Shown one piece after another: positions 41,636 through 50,822 of a stretch of 64,000 bases of DNA. A model generated the notes under the pieces. The model searched no databases. It was given only the letters and a program-made list of their open reading frames with translations, and was not told the origin of the DNA. The stretch's first letter is position 1. Each line of letters starts with the position of its first letter. Position numbers and translations under genes: made by a program. The DNA comes from Bog-756 sp963769905 (GTDB lineage: Bacteria > Actinomycetota > Acidimicrobiia > Acidimicrobiales > RAAP-2), in the NCBI GenBank assembly GCA_963769905.1, contig CAVYNG010000002.1, forward strand, positions 1,054,001 to 1,118,000, in the 5' to 3' direction.

Positions 41636-42922
41636 ATGAACATCGCCGATCTCATCCTCGTCTCCGTCGACGACCACGTGGTCGAGCCTCCCGGCATGTT
41701 CGACGGACACCTTCCGGCCAGATACAAGGACCAGGCTCCCCGGGTCATCACCAAACCTGACGGCACCGATGCGTGGGTGTTCGAGGGCCAGGAGGCAACC
41801 AACGTCGGTCTCAACGCCGTTGCCGGCCGTCCGCCCGACGAGTACGGCGTCGAGCCGACGCGCTTCAGCGAGATGCGTCCCGGCTGCTTCGACATCCACG
41901 AGCGGATCCGCGACATGAACGTCAACGGGGTCCTGGCGTCGATGAACTTTCCTTCCTACCCACAGTTCTGCGGGCAGTACTTCGCACGGGCCGAGGACAA
42001 GGACCTTGCCCTGGCCGTGCTGCGGGCCTACAACGACTGGCACATCGACGAGTGGTGCGGCACCTATCCCGGTCGGATGATCCCGCTCGCACTCCCACCC
42101 ATCTGGGACGTGGAGCGGATGGCCGACGAGGTCCGTCGAGTCGCCAAGAAGGGTTGTCACGCGGTGACGTTCTCGGAGAACCCGGAGAAGCTGGGGTACC
42201 CGTCCATTCACAACGAGCACTGGGACCCGTTCTGGAAGGCCTGCAGCGATGAGCAGACGATCGTCTGTCTGCACATCGGGTCGTCCTCGCAGGTCGTGGT
42301 GACTTCGATCGAAGCGCCCGTCGACACCCTGATCACCTTGCAGCCGATCAATATCGTCCAGGCGGCCGCCGATCTCGTCTGGTCGCCGCTGATGAGGAAA
42401 TTCCCCGAGCTCACCTTCGCCCTGAGCGAGGGGGGCATCGGGTGGATCCCCTACTTCCTCGAGCGCATCGACAACGTCTACCGGCATCACCGAGCCTGGA
42501 CCCACCAGAACTTCGGCGACAAGCTGCCGAGCGAGGTGTTCCTCGAACGGGTGGTGACCTGTTTCATCGACGACGCCTTCGGCGTCGAGTGCCGGAGCAA
42601 GCTCAATATCGACATGATCACGTGGGAGTGCGACTATCCCCATTCGGACTCCACGTGGCCGATCGCGCCGGAGACACTTGGTGGCTACCTCGACGGCGTG
42701 TCAGAGGAACAGGTGGCGAAGATCACCCACCAGAACGCACTGCGTCTCTTCTCGTTCGACGCGTTCGCCCACGTGCCGAAGGAACGGGCAACCGTCGGAG
42801 CACTCCGGGCGGAGGCCGGTGACGTGAACCTCGGCTACCGATCCTCGGCTCGCCTGAAGAAGGAGGGTGCGGAGACGGTCAGCGTCTTGAACCTGGTGTC
42901 GAACATCCCCTCTGCGGGCTAG
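41636..42922 (+). CDS. amidohydrolase_2 family metal-dependent hydrolase
   Basis: The 428-residue protein has ILVSVDDHVVEPPGMF with the N-terminal metal site, CLHIGSSS in mid chain and WECDYPHSDSTW with the catalytic Asp. Relatives of this length occur in actinobacterial catabolic clusters. ATG 41636 has GAGGAG 7 bases upstream; the frame extends to 41333 inside the P450. The C terminus extends about 50 residues beyond the barrel with no recognisable domain. It is the third amidohydrolase_2 in the window and lies directly behind a P450. Confidence 0.9.
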   Translation: MNIADLILVSVDDHVVEPPGMFDGHLPARYKDQAPRVITKPDGTDAWVFEGQEATNVGLNAVAGRPPDEYGVEPTRFSEMRPGCFDIHERIRDMNVNGVLASMNFPSYPQFCGQYFARAEDKDLALAVLRAYNDWHIDEWCGTYPGRMIPLALPPIWDVERMADEVRRVAKKGCHAVTFSENPEKLGYPSIHNEHWDPFWKACSDEQTIVCLHIGSSSQVVVTSIEAPVDTLITLQPINIVQAAADLVWSPLMRKFPELTFALSEGGIGWIPYFLERIDNVYRHHRAWTHQNFGDKLPSEVFLERVVTCFIDDAFGVECRSKLNIDMITWECDYPHSDSTWPIAPETLGGYLDGVSEEQVAKITHQNALRLFSFDAFAHVPKERATVGALRAEAGDVNLGYRSSARLKKEGAETVSVLNLVSNIPSAG

Positions 42923-43855
42923 ATGATCGACCTCCGCGGTCAAGCCGTCGTCGTGACCGGGGCAGGACGAGGGCTCGGTCGGCTCTATGCCTTGGACTTG
43001 GCTCGACGTGGCGCTTCGGTCGTGGTCAATGACCTCGGCGGGACCATGCAAGGCCTCGGCTCCGACTCCGGCGTCGCGGACCAGGTGGTGAAGGAGATCG
43101 AAGCCAACGGAGGCGTCGCGGTCGCCTCCCACGAAACGGTGGCGACGCCGGAGGGTGGAGAGGCAATCGTCGAGACCGCGCTCGACCACTACGGGCGCCT
43201 CGATGCGGTCGTCAGCAACGCCGGGATCTTCCAGACGACACCGTTCGAGCAGTTGGCGGCCGAGGATTGGCGTCGGATGCTGAGCGTCCACCTCGACGGT
43301 GCGTTCTACCTGAGCCAGCCGGCATTCAAGGTGATGAAGTCGCAGGGCTACGGCCGATTCGTCTTCGTCGCCTCGTCCGCGGGGCTCTTCGGGCAGCTCG
43401 AGACGGCGCACTATGCCGCTGCCAAGGCGGGCATCGTGGGGTTGACCAACGTGATCGCGCTGGAGGGTGCCGAACACGGGATCTCCGCCAACGCCGTCCT
43501 TCCCTTCGGGTACTCGCGGATGGTCGCCGAGACGGTGGGCGAACTGGGGGAGTCGCCCGAGGTGGCGGGATTCCTGAGCGCCATCGACCCCGAGCTCGTC
43601 GTGCCGATGGTCGTGTTTCTCGCCAGCCGAGCTTGCCAGTTCACCCATCGCAACTACTCGGTCGGCGCCGGCCGGTACTCGCGGGTGTTCGTCGGGCTCG
43701 GCGCCGGCTGGTTCGCGGAGGGGCGAGCCAAGCCGAGCGCAGAAGAGATCGATGCCAACCTCGACGCCGTCTCGGCAACGGAGCCGTTCACGGTCCCTCT
43801 GTCCATCTACGACGAGGTGGCGGAGATCCTGGGCCGGCCGGGACGCTCCGAGTAG
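42923..43855 (+). CDS. SDR family oxidoreductase (17-beta-HSD4/multifunctional-type reductase domain)
   Basis: The 310-residue protein starts directly after the previous stop (TAG then ATG). It has VVTGAGRGLG, VVSNAG, a Ser in FVASSAG, Tyr-xxx-Lys in YAAAKAG, and the segment VVNDLGG, typical of hydroxyacyl-CoA dehydrogenases related to peroxisomal multifunctional enzymes. At 310 residues it is longer than a basic SDR because of a C-terminal extension after YSVGAGRYSRVF. It probably oxidises a 3-hydroxyacyl-CoA or a ring hydroxyl. Confidence 0.9.
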   Translation: MIDLRGQAVVVTGAGRGLGRLYALDLARRGASVVVNDLGGTMQGLGSDSGVADQVVKEIEANGGVAVASHETVATPEGGEAIVETALDHYGRLDAVVSNAGIFQTTPFEQLAAEDWRRMLSVHLDGAFYLSQPAFKVMKSQGYGRFVFVASSAGLFGQLETAHYAAAKAGIVGLTNVIALEGAEHGISANAVLPFGYSRMVAETVGELGESPEVAGFLSAIDPELVVPMVVFLASRACQFTHRNYSVGAGRYSRVFVGLGAGWFAEGRAKPSAEEIDANLDAVSATEPFTVPLSIYDEVAEILGRPGRSE

Positions 43856-43963
43856 GAGTAGGCCGCCCTCTCCCACGCCCGTAGCTGCGAGAACGTCCCT
43901 ATCGGTATTGTAGAGTCGCCTTATTCACCTCGCTCTGTCGTCGCAGTGCTGAAGGAGCGAAGC

Positions 43964-45226
43964 ATGCCCCGGCCGCCCGAACCGCAACCGCCCCTCCACG
44001 TCAAGAGCGCCCGCCTGCTCGACGTGGAAAAGGGCACGCTCCTCGAACCGGGAGCGCTCCTGATCGAGGGGGAGCGGATCGTCGAGGTGGCGCCGACCTC
44101 GGTGCCGAAGGACTCGGTGACCCTCGAGCTCGGCGACCTCACGCTCATGCCGGGCCTCATGGACATGGAGGTCAACCTGCTCCTCGGAGGCCCCGATCAC
44201 ACCAGTCCGCTCAACCCCGTCCAGGACGATCCCGCAGTCCGGACACTGCGGGCGGTCGCCAACGCGCGGCGCACACTTCGGGCGGGCTTCACGACGGTGC
44301 GGAACCTGGGGCTGTTCGTCCAGACCGGTGGCATCCTCCTCGACGTGGCCCTGAAGAAGGCGATCGACCTCGGCTGGATCGACGGTCCACGGGTGGTTCC
44401 CGCCGGCCACGCCATCACTCCGACCGGGGGTCATCTCGACCCGACGATGTTCCAGGCGCTCGCTCCCCACGTCATGCCTCTGACGGTCGAGGAGGGCATC
44501 GCCAACGGGGTGAGCGAAGTGCGCCGGGCGGTCCGGTACCAGATCAAGTACGGGGCGGAGCTGATCAAGGTGTGCGCGTCGGGCGGCATCATGTCGCACA
44601 CCGGCCCGCCCGGGGCGCAGCAGTACTCCGACGAGGAGCTTCGGGCGGTCGTCGACGAGGCTCACCGTCGTGGGCTCAAGGTGGCGGCCCACGCCCACGG
44701 CGACGACGGCATCCGCGCGGCGATCGAGGCGGGTATCGACTGCATCGAGCACGGTTCCCTGATGAGCGACGAGACGCTCGCGCTTCTCGTCGAACGGGGC
44801 ACCTTCCTCGTGCCGACGACCTACCTCGCCGACGGCATGGACGTCTCCCGCGCGGCGCCGGCTCTGCAGAAGAAGGCAGCGGAAGTCTTCCCTCGTGCCA
44901 AGGAGACGATCCGCAAAGCCGTCGCGAGAGGCGCTCGCATCGCTTGTGGGACCGACGCCCCGGCGATACCGCACGGGCGGAACGCGAAGGAGCTGATCGC
45001 CCTCGTCGACCGTGGCATGTCACCACTCGACGCGATCCGGTCGGCGACGACCGTTGCCGCCGAGTTGATCGACGCCGACGACCGCGGCCGTCTCTCCCCC
45101 GGCCTGCTCGCGGACGTCATCGGCGTGGCAGGCGACCCGCTGACGGACATCGGCGTGACCGAGGACGTGCGGTTCGTGATGAAGGGCGGTCAGGTCTACC
45201 GCCACGACGGCGCGCCCGGACACTGA
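43964..45226 (+). CDS. amidohydrolase family protein with altered HxH metal motif
   Basis: The 420-residue protein is of the imidazolonepropionase/prolidase-like amidohydrolase type. The barrel residues are visible: ELIKVCASGG with a candidate carboxylated Lys, VAAHAHGDDG, CIEHGSLM and CGTDAPAIPHG with the Asp. However, the usual HxH after PGLMDM reads MEVN: Glu69 and Asn71 stand where two metal-binding His are expected. The protein may bind one metal or use other ligands. ATG 43964 has GAAGGAG 7 bases upstream; the frame opens at 43946. It lies 8 bases before an acyl-CoA dehydrogenase pair. Confidence 0.88.
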   Translation: MPRPPEPQPPLHVKSARLLDVEKGTLLEPGALLIEGERIVEVAPTSVPKDSVTLELGDLTLMPGLMDMEVNLLLGGPDHTSPLNPVQDDPAVRTLRAVANARRTLRAGFTTVRNLGLFVQTGGILLDVALKKAIDLGWIDGPRVVPAGHAITPTGGHLDPTMFQALAPHVMPLTVEEGIANGVSEVRRAVRYQIKYGAELIKVCASGGIMSHTGPPGAQQYSDEELRAVVDEAHRRGLKVAAHAHGDDGIRAAIEAGIDCIEHGSLMSDETLALLVERGTFLVPTTYLADGMDVSRAAPALQKKAAEVFPRAKETIRKAVARGARIACGTDAPAIPHGRNAKELIALVDRGMSPLDAIRSATTVAAELIDADDRGRLSPGLLADVIGVAGDPLTDIGVTEDVRFVMKGGQVYRHDGAPGH

Positions 45227-45234
45227 GCCCGCCG

Positions 45235-46365
45235 ATGGAGCTCGACGCCTACCGGGCGTCCCTCGACCGGTGGCTCGACGATCACGCGGACGTGCTGGCA
45301 CCCGGCTACGACGGTCTCGGGTCCCTCGACCAGCAGGTCGCCCATCTCGGGAAGGTGAAGCAACTCACCTACGACGCGGACTGGATGCGATGGGGCTGGC
45401 CGGAGCGGGTTGGTGGTCTCGGAGGGTCTCCGCTCCTTCGCGCCTACCTCGCAGAGGCCCTGACGGCTCGCGACCTCGTCGAGCCGGGGATCTACTCGCT
45501 CACCGAGGTGCTGGCGCCGACGATGATCGACTACGCGGCCCCGGAGCTGGCCTCCGAGATGGTGCCGCGCCTCTTGCGCGGGGAGGAGACCTGGTGCCAG
45601 GGGTTCTCCGAACCAGGAACCGGAAGCAACCTCGCGTCCCTCTCGTGCCGGGCAGAGCGCGCCGAGGAGTGCTGGCGAGTGAGCGGGCAGAAGCTCTGGA
45701 CGAGTCTGGCCCAGTATGCAGAGCGGTGCGTGCTCCTCACGAGGACCGGACCGCTCGATTCCGCGCACCGCGGGATCACAGCGCTCTTCGTCGACATGGA
45801 CACTCCCGGCATCACGGTGCGGCCTCTGCAGACCATGCACGGGGTCGAGGAGTTCTGCGAGGTGTTCTTCGACGACGTCGCGGTCCCCTTCGAACGGACA
45901 CTGGGCGAGGTCGGCCAGGGGTGGGCGGTGGCGATGGACCTCCTCCCCTTCGAGCGCAGCACGGCGCTGTGGCAGAAGTGTGCCTTCCTCCATCGGCGGC
46001 TCGAGCAGCTGCTGACGGACGCATCGGGCGGCACGCTCGGTCCCGAAGAGGTGGGAGCGGTCTTCGCACAGCTGTTCGCCCTGAGAGCGCGCTCGCGGGC
46101 GACGCTCCACCGCCTGGCAGCGGGCGGGCGCCTCGGACCGGAGACCTCGGTCGACAAGGTCCTGGTCGCGACCGCCGAACAGGCGGTCTTCGATCTCGCC
46201 ACCGACGGGCTCGCCCCCGAGGTGTGGACGAGCGAGGACCCCTCGAGCCGGCAGTGGCGCACCGAATTCCTCTTCTCCCGCGCCGCGACCATCTACGGGG
46301 GTTCCATCGAGATCCAGCGCAACATCGTCGCCCGACGCCTGCTCGACCTCGGAGCCGAGCCGTGA
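45235..46365 (+). CDS. acyl-CoA dehydrogenase, large subunit
   Basis: The 376-residue protein has the FAD/substrate segments FSEPGTGSNLAS and YGGSIEIQRN, and LLPFERS in mid chain. As in the other large subunits, the MCAD-type Glu is replaced by Gly (YGGS), and Glu in FERS is at the isovaleryl-CoA dehydrogenase position. ATG 45235 lies 8 bases after the amidohydrolase; the frame extends to 44572 inside it. It is followed directly by a small subunit, making the second split acyl-CoA dehydrogenase of the window. Confidence 0.92.
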   Translation: MELDAYRASLDRWLDDHADVLAPGYDGLGSLDQQVAHLGKVKQLTYDADWMRWGWPERVGGLGGSPLLRAYLAEALTARDLVEPGIYSLTEVLAPTMIDYAAPELASEMVPRLLRGEETWCQGFSEPGTGSNLASLSCRAERAEECWRVSGQKLWTSLAQYAERCVLLTRTGPLDSAHRGITALFVDMDTPGITVRPLQTMHGVEEFCEVFFDDVAVPFERTLGEVGQGWAVAMDLLPFERSTALWQKCAFLHRRLEQLLTDASGGTLGPEEVGAVFAQLFALRARSRATLHRLAAGGRLGPETSVDKVLVATAEQAVFDLATDGLAPEVWTSEDPSSRQWRTEFLFSRAATIYGGSIEIQRNIVARRLLDLGAEP

Positions 46366-47327
46366 TGGACGACGACGAGCTCGCCGTCTTCCGGGAGGGT
46401 CTTCGGCATGCCACCGTCACGTGCTCGGGGGACACGCTCGACGCCGCCGTGGAGGAGCTCGGGTGGCGCGACGCGCTGGCCGTCGATCGGCGTGTCGCGG
46501 TCTCGACACTCTTCGAGCTGCTCGGCCGAGCCGACGCCACCTCGTCCGCGCTCGACCTCGTCGTCGGCGACGCGCTCGGGCTGTTGTCGGACCGCACGGC
46601 AGGAGTGGTCCTGCCGTCGCTCGGATCGTGCACACCGCCCGGCGATCTGGAAGGGGAGCGTGTCGTGGTCCGCGGCCTCGGCAGTGCGGGCTTGCGTAGC
46701 CGGGATCGGGCGGCGATCGTCTCGCGGATGCGTGGCGAGGATGTGCTCGTGACCATCGACACCCGTGAGCTGGAGCTCCGACCGGTGGCAGGCCTCGATC
46801 CCGCGATGGGTCTGGTGGAGGTGACCGCCTCTCGGGTGGGAGCCGAAGACACGTCCGCGTGCGGGTCGGGGCTTTGGGAGGACGCGATGGCGGCCGGGCA
46901 GCTCGCGCTCTCGCACCAGCTCCTCGGCGCGTCGAGAGCGATGCTCGAGTTGGCGAGCGACCACGCTCGCGAGCGCGTCCAGTTCGGTCGGCCGATCGCT
47001 GCATTCCAGGCTGTGCGGCACCGCCTTGCCGACAGCCTGGTCGCCGTCGAAGCCGCCGACGCAGCACTCTCCTCCGCATGGGACGACGGCTCGGTGCTGA
47101 CCGCGGGGCTGGCCAAGGCGATCACCGGCCGGAGCACCCGCACGGTCGCCCGCCACTGTCAACAGGTGCTGGCGGGCATGGGCTTCACCACCGAGCACCC
47201 CTTCCACCGCTACCTCCGCCGGACGATCCTCCTCGACCAGATCCTCGGTGACCGCCGCTCCTTGCTCCGGGCGATCGGGGAGGAGCTGCTCTCGACCCGG
47301 GAGCTGCCCTCGCTGCTGCCGCTCTGA
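46365..47327 (+). CDS. acyl-CoA dehydrogenase, small subunit
   Basis: The 320-residue protein lacks a clear N-terminal helical domain signature, but the C-terminal half is an acyl-CoA dehydrogenase helical domain: ASDHARERVQFGRPIAAFQAV, then ITGRSTRTVARHCQQVLAGMGFTTEHPFHRYLRR. No catalytic Glu is seen at the known positions. ATG 46365 overlaps the stop of the previous gene by one base (TGATG), with GTG 46362 as alternative. It ends 10 bases before the stop of a convergent LLM gene. It would pair with 45235-46365. Confidence 0.85.
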   Translation: MDDDELAVFREGLRHATVTCSGDTLDAAVEELGWRDALAVDRRVAVSTLFELLGRADATSSALDLVVGDALGLLSDRTAGVVLPSLGSCTPPGDLEGERVVVRGLGSAGLRSRDRAAIVSRMRGEDVLVTIDTRELELRPVAGLDPAMGLVEVTASRVGAEDTSACGSGLWEDAMAAGQLALSHQLLGASRAMLELASDHARERVQFGRPIAAFQAVRHRLADSLVAVEAADAALSSAWDDGSVLTAGLAKAITGRSTRTVARHCQQVLAGMGFTTEHPFHRYLRRTILLDQILGDRRSLLRAIGEELLSTRELPSLLPL

Positions 47328-47337
47328 GCCCACTCGG

Positions 47338-48291
47338 TCAGAGAGAGCTCGCCAGCGAGGCCAGCAGCTCCTTCGTGCGAGCGGCCGACGCGACGCGCTC
47401 GTCCCGGCTCTCGCCGATCGGCACCACCCGAGCCGAGACATCGGTGGCGCCGGCCTCGCCGAAGGCGCGCAGCCGCTTCTCGACCGCCCCCTCGGTGCCC
47501 GCGGCAAGGATGTCGCCGACGTTGCGGGCGTCACCGGTGTCGAGCAGCCGCTGGTAGTTGGGGGAGATCTCCGCTTCGGCCAGGATGCGGTTGGCCCGGT
47601 CGACGGCACGCTCCACCTCATCCTCTCGGCAGAGGCACACCGGGACCCCGGCAACGATGCGGGGCGCGCCCCGTCCGGCCGCGTCTGCCGCGCGGCTGAT
47701 CTGTGGGAAGACGTGCGACGCGATCGCCTTCTCGTCGGCCATCCAGAGGATGGTGCCCGCGGCCCGCTCGCCGGCGAGCCGCAGCATCTTCGGGCCGAGT
47801 GCGGCGACGAGCACCGGGGTCGGGGCGAGGTCGGTGATGTCGAGCGGATTGTGGATCCGGAAGCGCCCGTTTTCGACGTCGACCGGGCCGGGGCCCGCCA
47901 AGGCCACATCGAGGACGTCGAGATACGCGCCCAAGGTGTCGGCGGGATGTTCGTAGGGCAGACCGAGCATCTCGTCGATGATCCAGTGGTGCGACACGCC
48001 GAGGCCGAGGGAAAGCCGCCCCTCGCAGACTGCCTGGACCGACAGCGCCTGCTGGGCCAGCGCGATCGGATGGCGGGGTTGGATCGGCACGACCGCCGTT
48101 CCGATCTCGATCCGCGAAGTTGCAGCTCCGACCACGGCGGCCGCGGTCAGCGCGTCGAACTCGTCGGGGATCTGGGGGACCCAGACCGAGGCGAGCCCCG
48201 CGTCGTCGGCCCACCGGGCGTCCTCGCTCATCCGCTCGACCTTGGTGCGGTAGCGGCCTCGCTCGGGTCCGATCATCAAGCCGATGCGCAT
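47338..48291 (-). CDS. LLM-class flavin/F420-dependent oxidoreductase
   Basis: The 317-residue protein has the bacterial-luciferase-like barrel pattern: MRIGLMIGPERGRY, ASVWVPQIPDEFDAL, IEIGTAVVPIQPRHP and LGLGVSHHWI, typical of F420-dependent TIGR03564-type members. It would oxidise or reduce a substrate with F420 or FMN. ATG 48291 has GGAG upstream. It is divergent from the P450 at 48398 with a palindrome in between, and converges with the acyl-CoA dehydrogenase operon. Confidence 0.9.
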   Translation of the reverse strand: MRIGLMIGPERGRYRTKVERMSEDARWADDAGLASVWVPQIPDEFDALTAAAVVGAATSRIEIGTAVVPIQPRHPIALAQQALSVQAVCEGRLSLGLGVSHHWIIDEMLGLPYEHPADTLGAYLDVLDVALAGPGPVDVENGRFRIHNPLDITDLAPTPVLVAALGPKMLRLAGERAAGTILWMADEKAIASHVFPQISRAADAAGRGAPRIVAGVPVCLCREDEVERAVDRANRILAEAEISPNYQRLLDTGDARNVGDILAAGTEGAVEKRLRAFGEAGATDVSARVVPIGESRDERVASAARTKELLASLASSL

Positions 48292-48361
48292 CTCGCTCCT
48301 CCAGCTTGCCCGCGCGGGGCCGGTGGCGACCCGTTGCAGCGGAACTGCCGCTCTCCTAAGG

Positions 48362-48372
48362 TGGTAATACCA
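48362..48372. promoter_or_regulatory. inverted repeat between LLM oxidoreductase and P450 genes
   Basis: TGGTA and TACCA are perfect arms around a single A. The repeat lies 26 bases before the P450 start and 71 bases from the LLM start, overlapping the -10-like CATACT (48371-48376) of the rightward promoter. Confidence 0.5.
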
Positions 48373-48397
48373 TACTCGTGCAGCGGGAGCCCTATTT

Positions 48398-49669
48398 GTG
48401 AGCGATCTCGACGCCCCCGACTTCTTCAGCGACCGGTCCCTCGTCGCCGATCCGTACCCCTACTTCGACCGCCTTCGCGAGCGCGGTCCGGTGCAACGGG
48501 AACCACATCACGACGTGGTGATGGTGACCGGGTACGACGCGGCGATGGAGGTGTACCACGACGTCGAGCGGTTCTCGTCGTGCAACTCGGTGAGCGGACC
48601 ATTTCCGGGCTTTCCGGTGCCACTGGTCGGCGACGATCTCACCGAACTCATCGAGGCCCACCGCGACGAGCTGCCGATGAGCGACCAGCTGCCCACCCTC
48701 GACCCGCCGCAGCACACCGACCATCGGGCGCTGCTCGGGCGCATGCTGACGCCGAGGCGTCTGAAGGAGAACGAGGACTTCATGTGGCGACTGGCCGATC
48801 GCCAGATCGACGAATTCCTCTCGAGCGGGGAGTGCGAGTTCGTCGGCGAATACGCGAGCCCCTTCACCCTCCTCGTCATCGCCGACCTGCTCGGGGTGCC
48901 GGAGCACGACCACGAGCAATTCCGTGTTCAGTGGTCGGGGCGGGGGAAGACCATGGGAAGCACCGGGCACGACCCCCTCGCACCCAACCCGCTCGAATTC
49001 CTCTACGGCGCGTTCACCGGGTACATCGAAGACCGGCGGCGTGAACCTCGCGACGACGTGCTGACCGGACTCGCGACAGCGACGTTCCACGACGGGCGGA
49101 CTCCGGAGGTCATCGACGTCGTCCGCATCGCGGTCAACCTGTTCGCAGCAGGGCAGGAGACGACGGTCCGGCTGCTCGCCGCTGCGCTCTGGGTCATCGC
49201 CGAGCACCCCGACCTCCAGGCCACCCTCAGGACAGAGCGCGATCGGATCCCGAACTTCGTCGAGGAGACTCTCCGGACGGAGAGCCCGGTCAAGGGTGAC
49301 TTCCGGCTCGCACGCATGCCGACGACGGTTGCCGACGTCGACATCCCCGCCGGGACGACGGTGATGGTGCTGAACGGGGCGGCCAATCGCGATCCGGAGC
49401 GGTTCGAGAACCCGGATGAGTTCGCGGTCGACCGGGTGAACGCGCGCCAGCACGTGGCCTTCGGTCACGGCGTGCACACCTGCCCGGGTGCCTCGCTGGC
49501 GCGCGCCGAGGCCCGGATCAGCCTCGAGCGCCTGCTCGACCGAACCCACGACATCCGGATTTCGGAGTCGGAGCACGGGCCACCGGGTGACCGCCGCTAC
49601 CGCTACGTCCCCACCTTCATGCTGCGTGGTCTGACCCATCTCCACCTGGTGTTCGACCCGGTCGGCTGA
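48398..49669 (+). CDS. cytochrome P450
   Basis: This is a 423-residue soluble P450. The I-helix reads AGQETT at 251-256, ExxR is EETLR at 289-293, and the heme loop FGHGVHTCPG includes Cys362. GTG 48398 has GGGAG about 8 bases upstream. It is a single-gene unit between the LLM gene and the minus-strand acyl-CoA dehydrogenase operon. It is the fourth P450 of the window and, by motif, no close relative of the other three. Substrate unknown. Confidence 0.95.
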   Translation: MSDLDAPDFFSDRSLVADPYPYFDRLRERGPVQREPHHDVVMVTGYDAAMEVYHDVERFSSCNSVSGPFPGFPVPLVGDDLTELIEAHRDELPMSDQLPTLDPPQHTDHRALLGRMLTPRRLKENEDFMWRLADRQIDEFLSSGECEFVGEYASPFTLLVIADLLGVPEHDHEQFRVQWSGRGKTMGSTGHDPLAPNPLEFLYGAFTGYIEDRRREPRDDVLTGLATATFHDGRTPEVIDVVRIAVNLFAAGQETTVRLLAAALWVIAEHPDLQATLRTERDRIPNFVEETLRTESPVKGDFRLARMPTTVADVDIPAGTTVMVLNGAANRDPERFENPDEFAVDRVNARQHVAFGHGVHTCPGASLARAEARISLERLLDRTHDIRISESEHGPPGDRRYRYVPTFMLRGLTHLHLVFDPVG

Positions 49670-49691
49670 AGCTCCCCGACGCAGGCGACCG

Positions 49692-50822
49692 TCAGGAGGT
49701 CGGCAGCCCGAGGATGCGGGTGGCGATCAGGTTGCGCTGGATCTGGGACGTCCCGCCCATCACACTCTGGGCACGGCTGTAGAGATAAGCCTTGAGCCAG
49801 GTGTCGTCGCCACCTCGGTGCGCGGCACCCCCGATCGACAGCGCGGCGTGACCGACGCTCTGTTCGGCCGCCGTCATCAGCAACTTGTCGACCGAGCCCT
49901 CCGGGCCGTGCGCGATCCGGTCGAGCCGGTCGGAGAGGCGCCGCCTCACGTGGAGCCGGAGCATCTCGGTCTCCACGATCGCCCATGCGAGATCCCGGCA
50001 CTGCTCGTGCCCGAAGGACCCTCGGTCCGCGCGCACCCTATCGGTCAAATCGTTGACCAGCTTCTGGTAGCGCGCCACGTAGCCGAGCTCGCCCGGCTCC
50101 CGCTCGTGGCTGACGACGGTCATCGCGAGCGCCCATCCCTCGCCGGGATCACCGATCATCTGGTCGGCCGGAACGCGCGCTCCGTCGAAGACGACCTCGC
50201 CGAACTCCTTGGTGATCCCGTTGATCATCCGCAGCGGTCGCTGCTCGATGCCGGACTGGCCCATCGGGACGGCGAACGCCGAGATCCCCTTGTGCTTCTG
50301 GACGTCGGGGTCGGTACGCGCGAGCAGGAGGCACCACTCGGCGTCGTCGGAGTAGCTGGTCCACACCTTGTGGCCGCTCAGCACGTAGTCGCCGCCGTCC
50401 CGCTCCGCCCGGGTCCGCAAGGACGCGAGGTCCGAGCCGGCCTCGGGCTCGCTGAACCCCTGGCACCAACGGTCGCGACCGTTGACGATCCCCGGCAGGA
50501 ACCGCTGCCGGATCTCCGGACTCCCGTGCTCGAGGATCCCCTGGACCAGATAGCCGACGCTCGGGCGGGGAGGAGCGCCGGCCGCGGCGAGCTCCTCGTC
50601 GAGGATCACGTCGTAGACGGGAGCCAGCTCGTGTCCGCCGACGCTCTTCGGCCACGACAGGCCGAAGAAGCCGGCGTCGTAGAGCGACCGGTGCCACGCC
50701 GCCTGACCCTTCCAATAGTCGTCGTCGGTCGACGAGGCCGGGAGGCCCGGGTTGTTGGTGCCGAGCCACCCTCGCAGGCGAAGTCGGAACTCGGCCTCCT
50801 CGGGAGCGTCATCGAAGTCCAT
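49692..50822 (-). CDS. acyl-CoA dehydrogenase, large subunit
   Basis: The 376-residue protein shows FSEPEAGSDLAS, MGGTSQIQRN near the end and VVSHEREPGE in mid chain. The MCAD-type Glu is Gly (MGGT), and the Glu of HERE occupies the isovaleryl-CoA dehydrogenase position. ATG 50822 lies inside the end of the upstream gene, a 14-base overlap. The frame is open to 51404 only because of the small-subunit gene. It is the third large subunit in the window and pairs with 50809-51819. Confidence 0.92.
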   Translation of the reverse strand: MDFDDAPEEAEFRLRLRGWLGTNNPGLPASSTDDDYWKGQAAWHRSLYDAGFFGLSWPKSVGGHELAPVYDVILDEELAAAGAPPRPSVGYLVQGILEHGSPEIRQRFLPGIVNGRDRWCQGFSEPEAGSDLASLRTRAERDGGDYVLSGHKVWTSYSDDAEWCLLLARTDPDVQKHKGISAFAVPMGQSGIEQRPLRMINGITKEFGEVVFDGARVPADQMIGDPGEGWALAMTVVSHEREPGELGYVARYQKLVNDLTDRVRADRGSFGHEQCRDLAWAIVETEMLRLHVRRRLSDRLDRIAHGPEGSVDKLLMTAAEQSVGHAALSIGGAAHRGGDDTWLKAYLYSRAQSVMGGTSQIQRNLIATRILGLPTS

